Source: Desulfitibacter sp. BRH_c19 (lineage in GTDB: Bacteria; Bacillota; DSM-16504; Desulfitibacterales; Desulfitibacteraceae). From it: a stretch of DNA of 64,000 nt. Numbering within the stretch: the stretch's first letter is position 1; the number at the start of each line of letters is the position of its first letter. The notes beneath the pieces are model-generated. The model was given only the letters and a program-made list of their open reading frames with translations. It was not told the DNA's origin and did not search any database. Location: assembly GCA_001515945.1 (NCBI GenBank), contig LOER01000032.1:182665-246664 (forward strand), written 5' to 3'. Positions 16,022-25,833 of the stretch are shown piece after piece. Made by a program: the position numbers and the translations under genes.

Positions 16022-17106
16022 GATTGGTGTATTATATTTTTAATTAATACATTTGGCATGTATAGTAGGTTTATGATTTCAGATGTATCCTCTAATCTTA
16101 TAGTAGGTCGCATGGGAAAGAATTCTTGAAAACCTATTACAGACCCTCGTTGACCATTTGTTAGCTCTACCTTTGTTCCTGCGGGATATATTGTTACACC
16201 ATGAATAAAGGCCTTCACCATATCTTCATCAAGATGTTTACGACAAGCATCTACAAAGAGATATTCTATGCTTTCATGAGGAAGCATTCTTTGTCTATAG
16301 CTACGGGTACTACTAAGTGCATCATAGACATCTGCTACCGCTACTATCCTCGCTGGTAAGGATAAGTCTTCTCCAGATATTCCTTCAGGGTAACCGGACC
16401 CATCTGTTTTTTCATGATGATGTAGTATAATATCTAGGAATCTCTCATCTAACTTGGGAGCCTTTTCTTTCATCATTTCATAGCCATAAATAGGATGCAT
16501 ACGAATAACTACAAGTTCCTCCTCATTTAGAGGTCCAGGCTTATTTAATATTTCTGCAGGAACTCTAAGTTTTCCAATATCATGGAGAAGACCACCATAT
16601 GCAATAATTCTTAATAATGACATAGGAAGCTTTAGAACGTGACCTAAAAAAACTGCCAAAAGTGCTACATTGATAGAATGGGTCAATGTATACTCATGAT
16701 AGCTTCTAAATGAAGTTAACTGCATTACCATGTCTTCACTTATAGTGACTTCAGTAATAAGTTTTTTTACCACATCATCTACTGGTTTAAAATCTATTTC
16801 CTTATCTTCTCTGCCTATGGTAAAGATATTATGCATGGTACACAATATATCTAAGTATGCTTCTTTTGTTCTGCAATCCGGAAGAGCATCTAAGACCTTT
16901 ATTTCATCTCCCAGCACCTTTTTTAAGGTTCCGTCTTCTACTTTAATATATATTGTATCCAATGATTTATTATACAGGTAATTAAGATGCTTCTCATTGA
17001 TAACTGTTCCTTCTGCAAGTAAAACACTATAGGATACAGAAGTCCTGATGGGTTTGGAAAGTTTCATTCCTTTTTGTAGTTTAGAAAACTGTGTTGCTAT
17101 ATACAA
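16018..17106 (-). CDS. HD-GYP domain protein, possible c-di-GMP phosphodiesterase
   Basis: 362 aa. The N-terminal about 115 residues (LQKGMKLSKPIRTSVSYSVLLAEGTVI) resemble the domain often found before HD-GYP. Residues about 135-290 form the HD-GYP domain: HSINVALLAVFLGH, GGLLHDIGKLRVP with the HD pair, RMHPIYGYEM, HHHEKTDGSGYPEG with the GYP motif, and VADVYDALSSTRSYR. Metal-binding and GYP residues are all present, so activity on c-di-GMP is plausible. A C-terminal beta domain of about 70 residues follows. The start is TTG at 17106. It lies 6 kb from a c-di-GMP riboswitch controlling the pilus operon, a possible functional link. Confidence 0.88.
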   Translation of the reverse strand: MYIATQFSKLQKGMKLSKPIRTSVSYSVLLAEGTVINEKHLNYLYNKSLDTIYIKVEDGTLKKVLGDEIKVLDALPDCRTKEAYLDILCTMHNIFTIGREDKEIDFKPVDDVVKKLITEVTISEDMVMQLTSFRSYHEYTLTHSINVALLAVFLGHVLKLPMSLLRIIAYGGLLHDIGKLRVPAEILNKPGPLNEEELVVIRMHPIYGYEMMKEKAPKLDERFLDIILHHHEKTDGSGYPEGISGEDLSLPARIVAVADVYDALSSTRSYRQRMLPHESIEYLFVDACRKHLDEDMVKAFIHGVTIYPAGTKVELTNGQRGSVIGFQEFFPMRPTIRLEDTSEIINLLYMPNVLIKNIIHQS

Positions 17107-17198
17107 ATCAGGTACACTCCTTACATATCATACACTAACAAACTATGTATTAATATTCGATTAATTATGAATAATTCCTTTTAATTAAGATGAGCTTT

Positions 17199-17903
17199 TC
17201 ATTTTTCATCAGACTCTAATTCCTTTATTAAGTTTTTTATAGCCTTTTTTTCTATCCTTGACACATATGATCTAGATATTCCCAGCATTTTAGCTATTTC
17301 CCTCTGGGTCTTACGAAATCCATTGAAAAGTCCGAAACGCATCTGTAGTACTTCTCTTTCCCTGCCTTTTAGTTTTTTTACCATTTCAACTATTCTCTTC
17401 TTTTCTTGATCATTTTCCACCTTAAGTGCAACTACATCATGATCAGTTCCCAATACATCTAATAGTGTCAATTCATTACCTTCCTTGTCAACTCCAATTG
17501 GATCATAGAGGGATATCTCGCCTTTAATTTTTTTGGTAGCCCTTAGATGCATAAGAATTTCATTCTCAATACAACGTGCAGCATAGGTGGCAAGCTTGGT
17601 TCCCTTATCCTGATTAAATGTATTAATTGCTTTAATAAGACCTAAGGTGCCTATTGATATGAGGTCATCAACATCTTCACCACTTGTTTCAAATTTTTTA
17701 GTGATGTGAGCAACCAAACGTAAATTGTGTTCAATCAATGTGTGCCTAGCTCTTTCATCGCCTCTTTTTAGCCTTTTTAAATAGATATACTCCTCCTCTT
17801 CTGATAGAGGATGAGGAAAAGTATTATTACTAATATATGAAACTAAAAGTGCTATACCTTTTACAATAGAAGCGATTAGCAAACCAACTAAACCAGGATG
17901 CAT
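17199..17903 (-). CDS. sigK: Sporulation sigma factor SigK
   Basis: 234 aa. An N-terminal hydrophobic pro-region (VGLLIASIVKGIALLVSYI) is followed by FPHPLSEEEEYIYLKRLKRGDERAR, region 2 (DLISIGTLGLIKAINTF, ATYAARCIENEILMHLR), and region 4 (REREVLQMRFGL, TQREIAKMLGISRSYVSRIEKKA). This is the mother-cell late sporulation factor; the pro-sequence is normally removed by SpoIVFB. The frame is uninterrupted, with no skin element, unlike B. subtilis or C. difficile. GGAGGTGG precedes the ATG. Confidence 0.95.
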   Translation of the reverse strand: MHPGLVGLLIASIVKGIALLVSYISNNTFPHPLSEEEEYIYLKRLKRGDERARHTLIEHNLRLVAHITKKFETSGEDVDDLISIGTLGLIKAINTFNQDKGTKLATYAARCIENEILMHLRATKKIKGEISLYDPIGVDKEGNELTLLDVLGTDHDVVALKVENDQEKKRIVEMVKKLKGREREVLQMRFGLFNGFRKTQREIAKMLGISRSYVSRIEKKAIKNLIKELESDEK

Positions 17904-17924
17904 TAATCTACCACCTCCAAAAGA

Positions 17925-17965
17925 GTCACCTTATATTATATGGAGTGTAGTATTGATTTGTGCTT
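17925..17965 (-). promoter_or_regulatory. Candidate sporulation-type promoter of sigK
   Basis: On the minus strand CCATATAATATAAGG, with a CATATAAT block, lies about 35 nt before the sigK start. An AC-containing block (AGCACAAATC) sits 14-17 nt further upstream. This resembles mother-cell (SigE/SigK) promoters more than the housekeeping consensus. The match is short, so the call is weak. Confidence 0.3.
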
Positions 17966-18014
17966 GTATAGGTATAAGGTATTTATTGGAAGATGATAGA
18001 AAATACTTAATCCT

Positions 18015-19487
18015 TTACAATAGGGGTGATGCAAGCCTTGCAATTGATTCCATAAATCTTGCCCAAAGGGTTTTATTTTCTAACGCCGCTAATGTTACTT
18101 GTTCACATTCCTTGAGGTCGTTGTAGAAATCAAGATCCAGACGTGCTACTGTTTCTGAATGAAAACAAAAAGCATTTATCTCAAAGTTATATAAAAAACT
18201 ACGGTTATCAAAATTAGCGGTACCAATTGATGCAATAGTATTATCTACTGTAAGCACCTTCGCATGGATGAAGCCTTTCTTGTAAACAAATATCTTAACT
18301 CCGGCTTGGATTAGTTCTTCAAAATATGAGGTGGTAGCATAATAGACAATTTTTTTATCTGGAATACCCGGTACTATTATCTTTACTTCAACACCGCTTA
18401 GAGCAGCTGTTTTAAGCGCCATAGTAATACTTTCATCGGGTATTAAATAGGGTGTTGTTACATAAATCTTATTTTTGGCAGATGTAATAATTGAGAAATA
18501 TGCCTGTTGAATCGACTCCCAATCATAGTCTGGACCACTAGGTACAATCTGAATTAGTTCGTGTCCTACTTTACCCTGCTTTGGAAAGTAGTCTTTACCT
18601 TCTACTTCCTCACCAGTTAAGAAACGCCAATTCTTTAAAAAAACATTTTGAATTATGTAAACTGCTTCTCCTTGAATTTTTATATGAGTATCTCTCCAAT
18701 ATGGATAATTGGGGTTTTTATTAATATATTCATCTCCTATATTTAATCCTCCAAGGTATCCTGTGGTTCCATCTATTACTAGAATCTTTCGATGGTTTCT
18801 GTGGTTAAATTCACTACTAAAAAAAGGGACCTTAATTGGGAGAAAGGCTTTTATTTGTACACCAGCAGCTTTAAGATCATTTATAAACTTTTTGCCTAAG
18901 TTGATGCCTCCCAATCCATCATAAATAAATCTTACTTTAACCCCTTGCTTGGCTTTTTTTATTAGTAAGTCTTTTATTTTATTACCAAGGTTATCATCCT
19001 TGACAATAAAGTACTCCAGGTGAATATGATGCTTTGCGTTTTCCATTGCTTCAATTTTTGAATCAAATGCATCAACACCATAAGTTAGAACCTCAGATTT
19101 GTTGTTGTATGTGAAGGGTGTTTTTGAATTGTTTAATAGGAGATTGATTAGCTTATGTTTGACATCTCTGAATTCATCACAGCAAAAAACCAGCTTCTGG
19201 GTAACCCTTTCCTTCTGTGATTCGATAAGCTGATAACAATCAATAGGTCCATTATCTAGCTTCATTCTTTTGAAAAGGGCTCTTTTTCTAATGTTGTTTC
19301 CAAAAAAGAAGTATAGCACAAAGCCTACTACCGGAAATACAAGTAGTATTAATAGCCATGCTACAGTCTGGGAAGGATTTCTTTTCTCAAAAAAGATTAC
19401 TATTCCTGTGAGAAATACTAAAAGAGAAAATATGTATGCAATTGTAGCCGGTATAATCTCATAAAGAGATTGAAGTAAGCTGTACAT
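18015..19487 (-). CDS. cls: Cardiolipin synthase
   Basis: 490 aa. Two N-terminal membrane helices (about residues 5-28 and 38-60) are followed by two phospholipase D motifs: HRNHRKILVIDGTTGYLGG and HAKVLTVDNTIASIGTANFDNRS. It condenses two phosphatidylglycerol molecules to cardiolipin and glycerol at the membrane. Length and layout match bacterial Cls. AAAGGAG stands 8 nt before the ATG. Confidence 0.96.
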   Translation of the reverse strand: MYSLLQSLYEIIPATIAYIFSLLVFLTGIVIFFEKRNPSQTVAWLLILLVFPVVGFVLYFFFGNNIRKRALFKRMKLDNGPIDCYQLIESQKERVTQKLVFCCDEFRDVKHKLINLLLNNSKTPFTYNNKSEVLTYGVDAFDSKIEAMENAKHHIHLEYFIVKDDNLGNKIKDLLIKKAKQGVKVRFIYDGLGGINLGKKFINDLKAAGVQIKAFLPIKVPFFSSEFNHRNHRKILVIDGTTGYLGGLNIGDEYINKNPNYPYWRDTHIKIQGEAVYIIQNVFLKNWRFLTGEEVEGKDYFPKQGKVGHELIQIVPSGPDYDWESIQQAYFSIITSAKNKIYVTTPYLIPDESITMALKTAALSGVEVKIIVPGIPDKKIVYYATTSYFEELIQAGVKIFVYKKGFIHAKVLTVDNTIASIGTANFDNRSFLYNFEINAFCFHSETVARLDLDFYNDLKECEQVTLAALENKTLWARFMESIARLASPLL

Positions 19488-19612
19488 GTATCTAACTCCT
19501 TTAGCTTTATCATATTATTTTAAGTAAATTATATCATAATTATCAATGTATTATTTATATATTATAGTCAGCTAATAAGAAAGGCGATACATATTATTTT
19601 AGCTTTTATATA

Positions 19613-19635
19613 TAAAAAGAGACCACCGGTCTCTA
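19613..19635 (-). terminator. Terminator of the zinc ribbon gene
   Basis: On the minus strand AGAGACC and GGTCTCT form a stem around a GGT centre, followed by TTTTTATATA. It begins a few bases after the stop of the FmdB-type gene. Confidence 0.75.
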
Positions 19636-19642
19636 TTTATGC

Positions 19643-19831
19643 TCAGGTGAATTTCTTTGATGTATCACATGCCTCACCAGAATTACCAATGGAAAAGTTC
19701 CCTCCCCAGGTAAACAATTGCTCTGTTTCGTGACCACATTCTGGGCACTTAACCTTATCTCTCTGATTCATAGGAACTAAATCACTAAACTTATGACTAC
19801 ATTTCTTACATTTAAAATCGTACGTTGGCAT
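19643..19831 (-). CDS. FmdB-type zinc ribbon protein
   Basis: 62 aa. It begins MPTYDFKCKKCSHKFSDL and continues VKCPECGHETEQLF. Two CxxC knuckles form the FmdB/CxxC_CXXC_SSSS zinc ribbon. The C-terminal part (GGNFSIGNSGEACDTS) is short and flexible. The frame extends to 19852, but GGAGAGGTGA lies directly before the ATG at 19831, so the shorter start is correct. Function is unknown. It has its own candidate promoter and terminator, so it is monocistronic. Confidence 0.88.
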   Translation of the reverse strand: MPTYDFKCKKCSHKFSDLVPMNQRDKVKCPECGHETEQLFTWGGNFSIGNSGEACDTSKKFT

Positions 19832-19876
19832 CACTATCACCTCTCCAAACATTTGTCAATTTTCTACAACGATACT

Positions 19877-19905
19877 ATGATACTATAATTGAGGCTCATT
19901 AACAA
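19877..19905 (-). promoter_or_regulatory. Candidate promoter of the FmdB-type gene
   Basis: On the minus strand TTGTTA and TATCAT are separated by 17 nt, about 45 nt before the start of the zinc ribbon gene and after the catalase terminator. Confidence 0.5.
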
Positions 19906-19918
19906 ATATTTATCCAAG

Positions 19919-19952
19919 GAAAAAATTACCCCTGGTGTTTATAACCAGGGGG
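19919..19952 (-). terminator. Terminator of the manganese catalase gene
   Basis: On the minus strand CCCCTGGT and ACCAGGGG form an 8-bp stem with a 7-nt loop, followed by TAATTTTTTCC. A strong intrinsic terminator. Confidence 0.85.
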
Positions 19953-19973
19953 TTGTGCTTACTATTGAAGTGA

Positions 19974-20822
<849 letters not shown>

Positions 20823-20898
20823 TATATTCACTCCTTAAATAGTAAAAATTTTATCTGGTTTAGTTTTTACCATATTCGGGGTTAATATAAAAAAATTA

Positions 20899-22410
20899 TT
20901 ATCCAATAGTTTCCAGTATATCCTTGAAAATTGGAGCTGCGTCACCTCCGCCGCTTCTTCCACCCTCAACAATTACTATAACAACATATTTGGGGTTATC
21001 AACAGGATAATAGCCAGAGAATAATGCATTTACCCCACTACCTGTTTCAGCTGATGCTGTTTTTCCAGCAGATGGGTAATTATTGCTCCATGCATTTGTA
21101 CCTGTTCCCCATCTGTTTACTGCATAAAGCATTTCCTGTAAGGCAGCAACTGTATCATCTGACCAAATTTTATAGGGAGGAATAGGAATTACTTCCTCCA
21201 CAAGGTTGTCATTATTGTCCTTAATCCCTTTAACAACACGAGGAGTTACTGCATAACCTCCATTAGCAATAGATGATATAAGCACTCCCATTTGAACTGG
21301 AGTTAGCATAACGCCTTCTTGACCCAAGGAGGCGTTTGCTATTTTTCCTGGTCCGTAATCAATGTCAATTCTATTAATCGTATTTTGAGGATACCCCATT
21401 ACGGTATTATCAGTAAGTTTGAGTCTCTCAGCATATTTAATTATGTTTTCTCTTCCTAACCTTAATCCAACATCAATAAATGTTGGGTTACATGAGTATG
21501 CCATGCCTTCTATTAAGTTAAGATGTCCATGGCCTTTACTTTTCCAGCAACTTATACTTAGACCTGTTGGAAATACGTAAGCTCCTGTACATAAAAATTG
21601 ATCTGTAGTTTTTACAACACCTTCTTCAAGAGCTGCTGCAGCAATAAATGTTTTAAATAGTGAGCCTGGAAAATAGTGTTGAAATGCCTTATTTAAAAGA
21701 TTAGTTTCATCGATATGATCTAGTAAATTATTTTGGTCATAATTTGGTCTGCTTGCAATGGCAAGTAAATCACCATTTTCGGGATCCATGACTACTACCG
21801 AACCTGACACACCATGGTTCTCCATGACTAGTTCTACTATCTCTTGTATTTCCCGATCAAGTGTTAAGATGAGCTTATTGCGAGCTACATCTCTTTCTTC
21901 TCTTTGAAAGCTTAAGCCTTGTACTACGTTTCCTCTTCCATCCAGTACTATTTTCCATAGATATTTTGAGGAACTTATTAGATAATCATCATAAATACGC
22001 TCAAGGCCATTAGCTCCTCTACCTTCCACAAGGTGACCTATAAGGTGTCTGGCAAGAGATTCGTTTCCATAGCGTGTAGTGACAGGCAGGTAAAAAAACT
22101 GGTTTTCTGCTAAATCAGCTACCTGAACTAGTTCCTCCTTATTGTCACTAATAAATATTCCCCTGTCATTTGTTATCATTACTTCTCTTGTCTCTACTTG
22201 ATTACCTAAAAGACTTATTCCTGTTCTATCAACAATATCTGCCCTAGGAATCTCCTCGGCATTAAGATATTTATTTTGTACATCAAATGCTCTCTGACGC
22301 AAATCATCACCGTTGATTACTTGAATATATACTAACCTAATTAATAAAAGAGTAAAGGATATTAGTAGGATTATAAGTAGTGTAGAGAGTCTATGTGAAA
22401 AGTTTCTCAT
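20899..22410 (-). CDS. Class B penicillin-binding protein (transpeptidase)
   Basis: 503 aa. One N-terminal membrane helix (about 7-29), a pedestal domain (RADIVDRTGISLLG), then a transpeptidase domain with PGSLFK (SxxK serine near residue 251) and SCN (SxN near 306). The third motif reads KTASAETG near residue 450, with Ala where KTG is usual. It should cross-link peptidoglycan outside the membrane, or act during sporulation; compared with FtsI/SpoVD it is short and lacks PASTA domains. It stands 108 nt downstream of DUF4911 in the same direction. Confidence 0.9.
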   Translation of the reverse strand: MRNFSHRLSTLLIILLISFTLLLIRLVYIQVINGDDLRQRAFDVQNKYLNAEEIPRADIVDRTGISLLGNQVETREVMITNDRGIFISDNKEELVQVADLAENQFFYLPVTTRYGNESLARHLIGHLVEGRGANGLERIYDDYLISSSKYLWKIVLDGRGNVVQGLSFQREERDVARNKLILTLDREIQEIVELVMENHGVSGSVVVMDPENGDLLAIASRPNYDQNNLLDHIDETNLLNKAFQHYFPGSLFKTFIAAAALEEGVVKTTDQFLCTGAYVFPTGLSISCWKSKGHGHLNLIEGMAYSCNPTFIDVGLRLGRENIIKYAERLKLTDNTVMGYPQNTINRIDIDYGPGKIANASLGQEGVMLTPVQMGVLISSIANGGYAVTPRVVKGIKDNNDNLVEEVIPIPPYKIWSDDTVAALQEMLYAVNRWGTGTNAWSNNYPSAGKTASAETGSGVNALFSGYYPVDNPKYVVIVIVEGGRSGGGDAAPIFKDILETIG

Positions 22411-22518
22411 AAAAAATCACCTTCTAATTTTAAATATACATAAATAGAATTCTTTATTCAGGTGGAGTTTCCCACAGGATTAGTTCAATATGTATATTTT
22501 TGACAAAAGGTGGAAATC

Positions 22519-22743
22519 TTATTCAGTTATATCAATAACTTTCACTTCTCTAGGTAATTTTTGTAAGAGCTCCAGAAGCATGGTTTTCATTGATAAAGCA
22601 GTATAAAGTCTTACTAGGCCTTCCTGTGGATTTTCTGTAGTAACTAGAGCTGTCCCCTCGTACCCCTCTAAAATCTTATTTAAAAAATCTATCTCACTTG
22701 TTGCTACCTTCACCAGAATGGAGATTTCCTTATCGAAATTCAT
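22519..22743 (-). CDS. DUF4911 protein
   Basis: 74 aa. It matches the small DUF4911 family (ILVKVATSEIDFLNKILEGYEG, then ALVTTENPQEGLVRLYT). Function is unknown. Its ATG overlaps the stop of the U32 gene by 4 nt, so it is translationally coupled to it. In clostridial genomes DUF4911 commonly follows a U32 gene. Confidence 0.85.
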   Translation of the reverse strand: MNFDKEISILVKVATSEIDFLNKILEGYEGTALVTTENPQEGLVRLYTALSMKTMLLELLQKLPREVKVIDITE

Positions 22744-23960
22744 CGTTTTCTTCTTCTAATCAAAGTATTTTCAGGGTATGCTCTTGGCCAAGTAATGTAT
22801 ACTAGTTGTTGGGGGTGGGGAGCCTTTTCGATTTTTTCTTTATTCCTATCATACATTTCAGTTACAGTTATCTCCAAACTTGCTCCCTGTGGTGGACAAA
22901 ACTCTACTGTTTCTCCTACACCGAAGTTGTTTCTTTGCTCTACTATAATCATTCCATCAGCATTATCATATCCAAGCACGATACCTATAAAGTCATAATT
23001 ATGTTTATAGGTCGAAGTGTTGTAATTGTGATCTTCTGAACTTATTTTCTTGAAATAGAAGCCAGTAGTATACTCTCTATGACTTACCTTCGTCACCTCT
23101 TCAAGAAGGCTTCTATCAAATATGTATTCCTGAGGATTTTGGAAATATGAGTCTATTGCCATTCTATAAGCTTTGACGACTGTAGCAACATAATGGACAC
23201 TTTTCATTCTTCCTTCAATTTTTAATGATTTAATACCTGCATTTATCATTTCTGGGATATGCGCAAGCATACATAAATCCTTTGAATTAAAAATGTAACT
23301 ACCCCTTGTATCCTCTTGGATTTCCATAACCCGATCTTTCCTTTTGTCTTCAACGAGATAATATTTATATCTGCAGGGTTGGGCACATTCTCCCTGGTTA
23401 GCACCTCTACCTACTAAAAAATTACTTAAAAGACATCTACCTGAATAAGCCATACACATGGCCCCATGGATAAAGGTTTCAATATCTATATCAACCTTAG
23501 TGGTTATTTCTGTAATTTCTTTTAAGGACAATTCTCTTGCTAAAACTATTCTTTTGATACCATAGGATTTCCAAAACTCTGCTGCTGCCCAGTTTGTGGT
23601 ATTTGCCTGGGTACTTAAGTGTATTGGTAACTGGGGAGCAATCTCTCTTGCGATCTTTACTATACCTAGGTCTGAAACTATGATGCCATCTACTTTCATG
23701 GCATCAAGGCTTTGCAGATAAGCTTCTAGCCCTTCTAGATCATCATTATGTGCTAGGATATTTACAGTCACATAGACTTTTTTATCTAAACTATGTGCAT
23801 AGTTTACCCCTTCCTGCATTTCTCCCGGGGTGAAATTGCCTGCTGAAGCTCGTAAGCCAAGCTGCTTTCCAGCAAGGTAAACTGCGTCAGCGCCATACAG
23901 TAGGGCAAACTTTAGTTTTTCCATGTCACCAGCAGGTGCCAAAAGTTCAGGTTTTTTCAA
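22740..23960 (-). CDS. trhP: U32 family protein, tRNA uridine-34 hydroxylation (TrhP-like)
   Basis: About 406 aa. It has the U32 signature (ELLAPAGDMEKLKFALLYGADAVYLAG), the cysteine cluster MCMAYSGRCLLSNFLVGRGANQGECAQPCRY, quoted here as CMAYSGRC and GECAQPCRY, and IKSLKIEGRMKS. TrhP proteins make 5-hydroxyuridine at wobble position 34 of tRNA. The preceding gene is the methyltransferase TrmR that acts on that product, as in the B. subtilis yrrMNO operon; here a single U32 gene replaces two. GGAAGGA precedes a TTG at 23960; the open frame runs further upstream into the trmR gene. Confidence 0.9.
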   Translation of the reverse strand: MKKPELLAPAGDMEKLKFALLYGADAVYLAGKQLGLRASAGNFTPGEMQEGVNYAHSLDKKVYVTVNILAHNDDLEGLEAYLQSLDAMKVDGIIVSDLGIVKIAREIAPQLPIHLSTQANTTNWAAAEFWKSYGIKRIVLARELSLKEITEITTKVDIDIETFIHGAMCMAYSGRCLLSNFLVGRGANQGECAQPCRYKYYLVEDKRKDRVMEIQEDTRGSYIFNSKDLCMLAHIPEMINAGIKSLKIEGRMKSVHYVATVVKAYRMAIDSYFQNPQEYIFDRSLLEEVTKVSHREYTTGFYFKKISSEDHNYNTSTYKHNYDFIGIVLGYDNADGMIIVEQRNNFGVGETVEFCPPQGASLEITVTEMYDRNKEKIEKAPHPQQLVYITWPRAYPENTLIRRRKR

Positions 23961-23962
23961 GT

Positions 23963-24610
23963 TTATTCCTTCCTTTCCTTCAAACATAAAGCCACTCCAT
24001 CCCCTACTGGCAAAATACTTGTTACCAGGTTTGGATGGTTATTTAACATGCGTAAAAATTTTCTTAATCGCACCACTATTGTCCTTTTCCTTCGAGGATA
24101 TTTTGTACCTGGCACAACCATGCCTTTAAATAGTACATTATCTGCAACAAGAATTCCTCCTGGAGCCAGTAGTCTATATACATACTCAAAAAAGGCTATA
24201 TATTGTCCTTTTGCTGCATCCATAAATATAAAATCAAATTCTCCTCTTAGTTGGGGAAGGATTTGTAAGGCATCTCCCAAATAAGGAGTAATGTTCGAGT
24301 CCAAGCCTGCCCGTTGGAAGTACTCCCTTGCTCGTCTATGTCTTAATTGGTTTATTTCAATTGTGGTAACCTTTCCATGAGGAGCTACTGCCCTTGCAAG
24401 CCAGATAGTGGAGTAACCTGTAGCTGTACCAATCTCCAATACATTTTTACTATGATTCATTTTTGCCAATAGATATAGAAGTCCTGTAGTCTGCGGCTCA
24501 GCGATTGGAATTTTTTCTTCTAATCCCTCCTGCTCCATCTGCTTTAATAGATAATCCCTTTTTGGAACCAATTTTTTTAGGTATTCGTATAACAAAGTGT
24601 TATCCAACAT
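23963..24610 (-). CDS. trmR: O-methyltransferase, tRNA 5-hydroxyuridine (TrmR-like)
   Basis: About 215 aa. SAM-binding motif VLEIGTATGYSTIWLA, acidic motif VTTIEINQLRHRRA and FIFMDAAKGQY place it in the class I catechol-O-methyltransferase-like family. With mltG upstream and a U32 gene downstream it matches B. subtilis yrrM (trmR), which methylates 5-hydroxyuridine-34 in tRNA. I place the start at the ATG at 24610, after GGAAGAG; the frame's TTG at 24616 is too close to it. Confidence 0.9.
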   Translation of the reverse strand: MLDNTLLYEYLKKLVPKRDYLLKQMEQEGLEEKIPIAEPQTTGLLYLLAKMNHSKNVLEIGTATGYSTIWLARAVAPHGKVTTIEINQLRHRRAREYFQRAGLDSNITPYLGDALQILPQLRGEFDFIFMDAAKGQYIAFFEYVYRLLAPGGILVADNVLFKGMVVPGTKYPRRKRTIVVRLRKFLRMLNNHPNLVTSILPVGDGVALCLKERKE

Positions 24611-24705
24611 GGGCAACTCTCTTCCTAAACTATATATTTTCTCATAGAATAGACCCTTTTATGTGTCCATTTCAGGAAAAGGGTCTTAAGTACTCTTGTT
24701 ATTTA

Positions 24706-25746
24706 TCATAAATACTTTCTTTTTGCTGCTTCATGCTCCTTATTAGTTCTACTGAAGTGGTGAGAACCATCTGGTTTAGCAACAAAGAACAGATAATCAT
24801 CATCAGTAGGATATAGGGCTGCATGAATTGCTGCCTTACCTGGGACTGCAATTGGTCCAGGTGGTAACCCATCATTTATATAGGTATTATATGGCGATTC
24901 AATTTCAAGGTCACTATATAGAAGCACTTCTTTGACTTCACCCAAGACATACTGAACGGTAGCGCAGGATTCTAGTCTCATTTTCTTTGCTAACCTGTTA
25001 TGAAAAACAGCTGAAGCAATGGCTTGTTCCTCAGGTTTTTTGATTTCTCTTTCAAGAATTGATGCCAAAGTGATAACCTCTAGAAGATTCATATTAAGTG
25101 CTTGCATTTGTTCTTCGTACTCCTCAGTAAACACTTCTGTAAATCTATCAAGCATCATCTGGATTATGTTTTCCTCAGAAAATCCTTCAGGTACTCGATA
25201 TGTATCAGGAAACAAAAAACCTTCAAATCTCAATGGCCCTGATGGAAGATCATTTATCCAGGGGAATTTGAATTCCCCTTCTTCTGATAATTTTAGAAAG
25301 CTCTCAGCTTCAGCTACACCTTGTCTTTCAAGATTTTCTGCGATCTGTTCAAGTGTAAGTCCCTCTGGAATTGTAAAAGATACCAAATTCAACTGGCCCT
25401 TTTGAAGTCTATCAATTATTTCAGGCATTGACATTGATGGAGTTAAATCATATCTACCTGCTTTAAGATGCCTATCTAGTCCCTGATTTCTTACATATAG
25501 CCTAAAAAATGTAGGATTATGGATTAGCCCATTGTCAAACAACTGCTGTGCTATCTGGCCTGTTCCAGTATTATTTTTTATCTCAACTGCTACGTATTGA
25601 TGACTGTCTGCATCTACTGGGCTTGCGTACTGTCCTATCTTTAGATAGGCAAAGGAGAGGAACAATACGGCAACTATTAACAACAGTACACTTACTAATT
25701 TTATCTTTGAAAACTTTTTAGGTTGAGTATTTGCTTTGAGTTCCAA
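24706..25746 (-). CDS. mltG: Endolytic murein transglycosylase MltG
   Basis: About 346 aa. One membrane helix (residues about 18-38) and a YceG-like domain with FTIPEGLTLEQIAENL, FEGFLFPDTYRVP, the catalytic Glu in ASILEREIKKPEE, LESCATVQYVLG, SPYNTYINDGLPPGPI and PDGSHHFSRTNKEH. It cuts nascent glycan strands near the membrane. AGGAG overlaps the TTG at 25755, so I chose the TTG at 25746. A promoter is visible at 25781-25809. Confidence 0.95.
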   Translation of the reverse strand: MELKANTQPKKFSKIKLVSVLLLIVAVLFLSFAYLKIGQYASPVDADSHQYVAVEIKNNTGTGQIAQQLFDNGLIHNPTFFRLYVRNQGLDRHLKAGRYDLTPSMSMPEIIDRLQKGQLNLVSFTIPEGLTLEQIAENLERQGVAEAESFLKLSEEGEFKFPWINDLPSGPLRFEGFLFPDTYRVPEGFSEENIIQMMLDRFTEVFTEEYEEQMQALNMNLLEVITLASILEREIKKPEEQAIASAVFHNRLAKKMRLESCATVQYVLGEVKEVLLYSDLEIESPYNTYINDGLPPGPIAVPGKAAIHAALYPTDDDYLFFVAKPDGSHHFSRTNKEHEAAKRKYL

Positions 25747-25780
25747 TTTAATCAACTCCTGAAAGGCTTTTACTCAACCT

Positions 25781-25809
25781 ATTATACATATATCTACTAA
25801 TTTCTACAA
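25781..25809 (-). promoter_or_regulatory. Promoter of mltG
   Basis: On the minus strand TTGTAG and TATAAT are separated by 17 nt, about 35 nt before the mltG start and after the DUF1292 gene. Confidence 0.6.
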
Positions 25810-25833
25810 GATAAGTTATGTAAAGTTAAGTAA

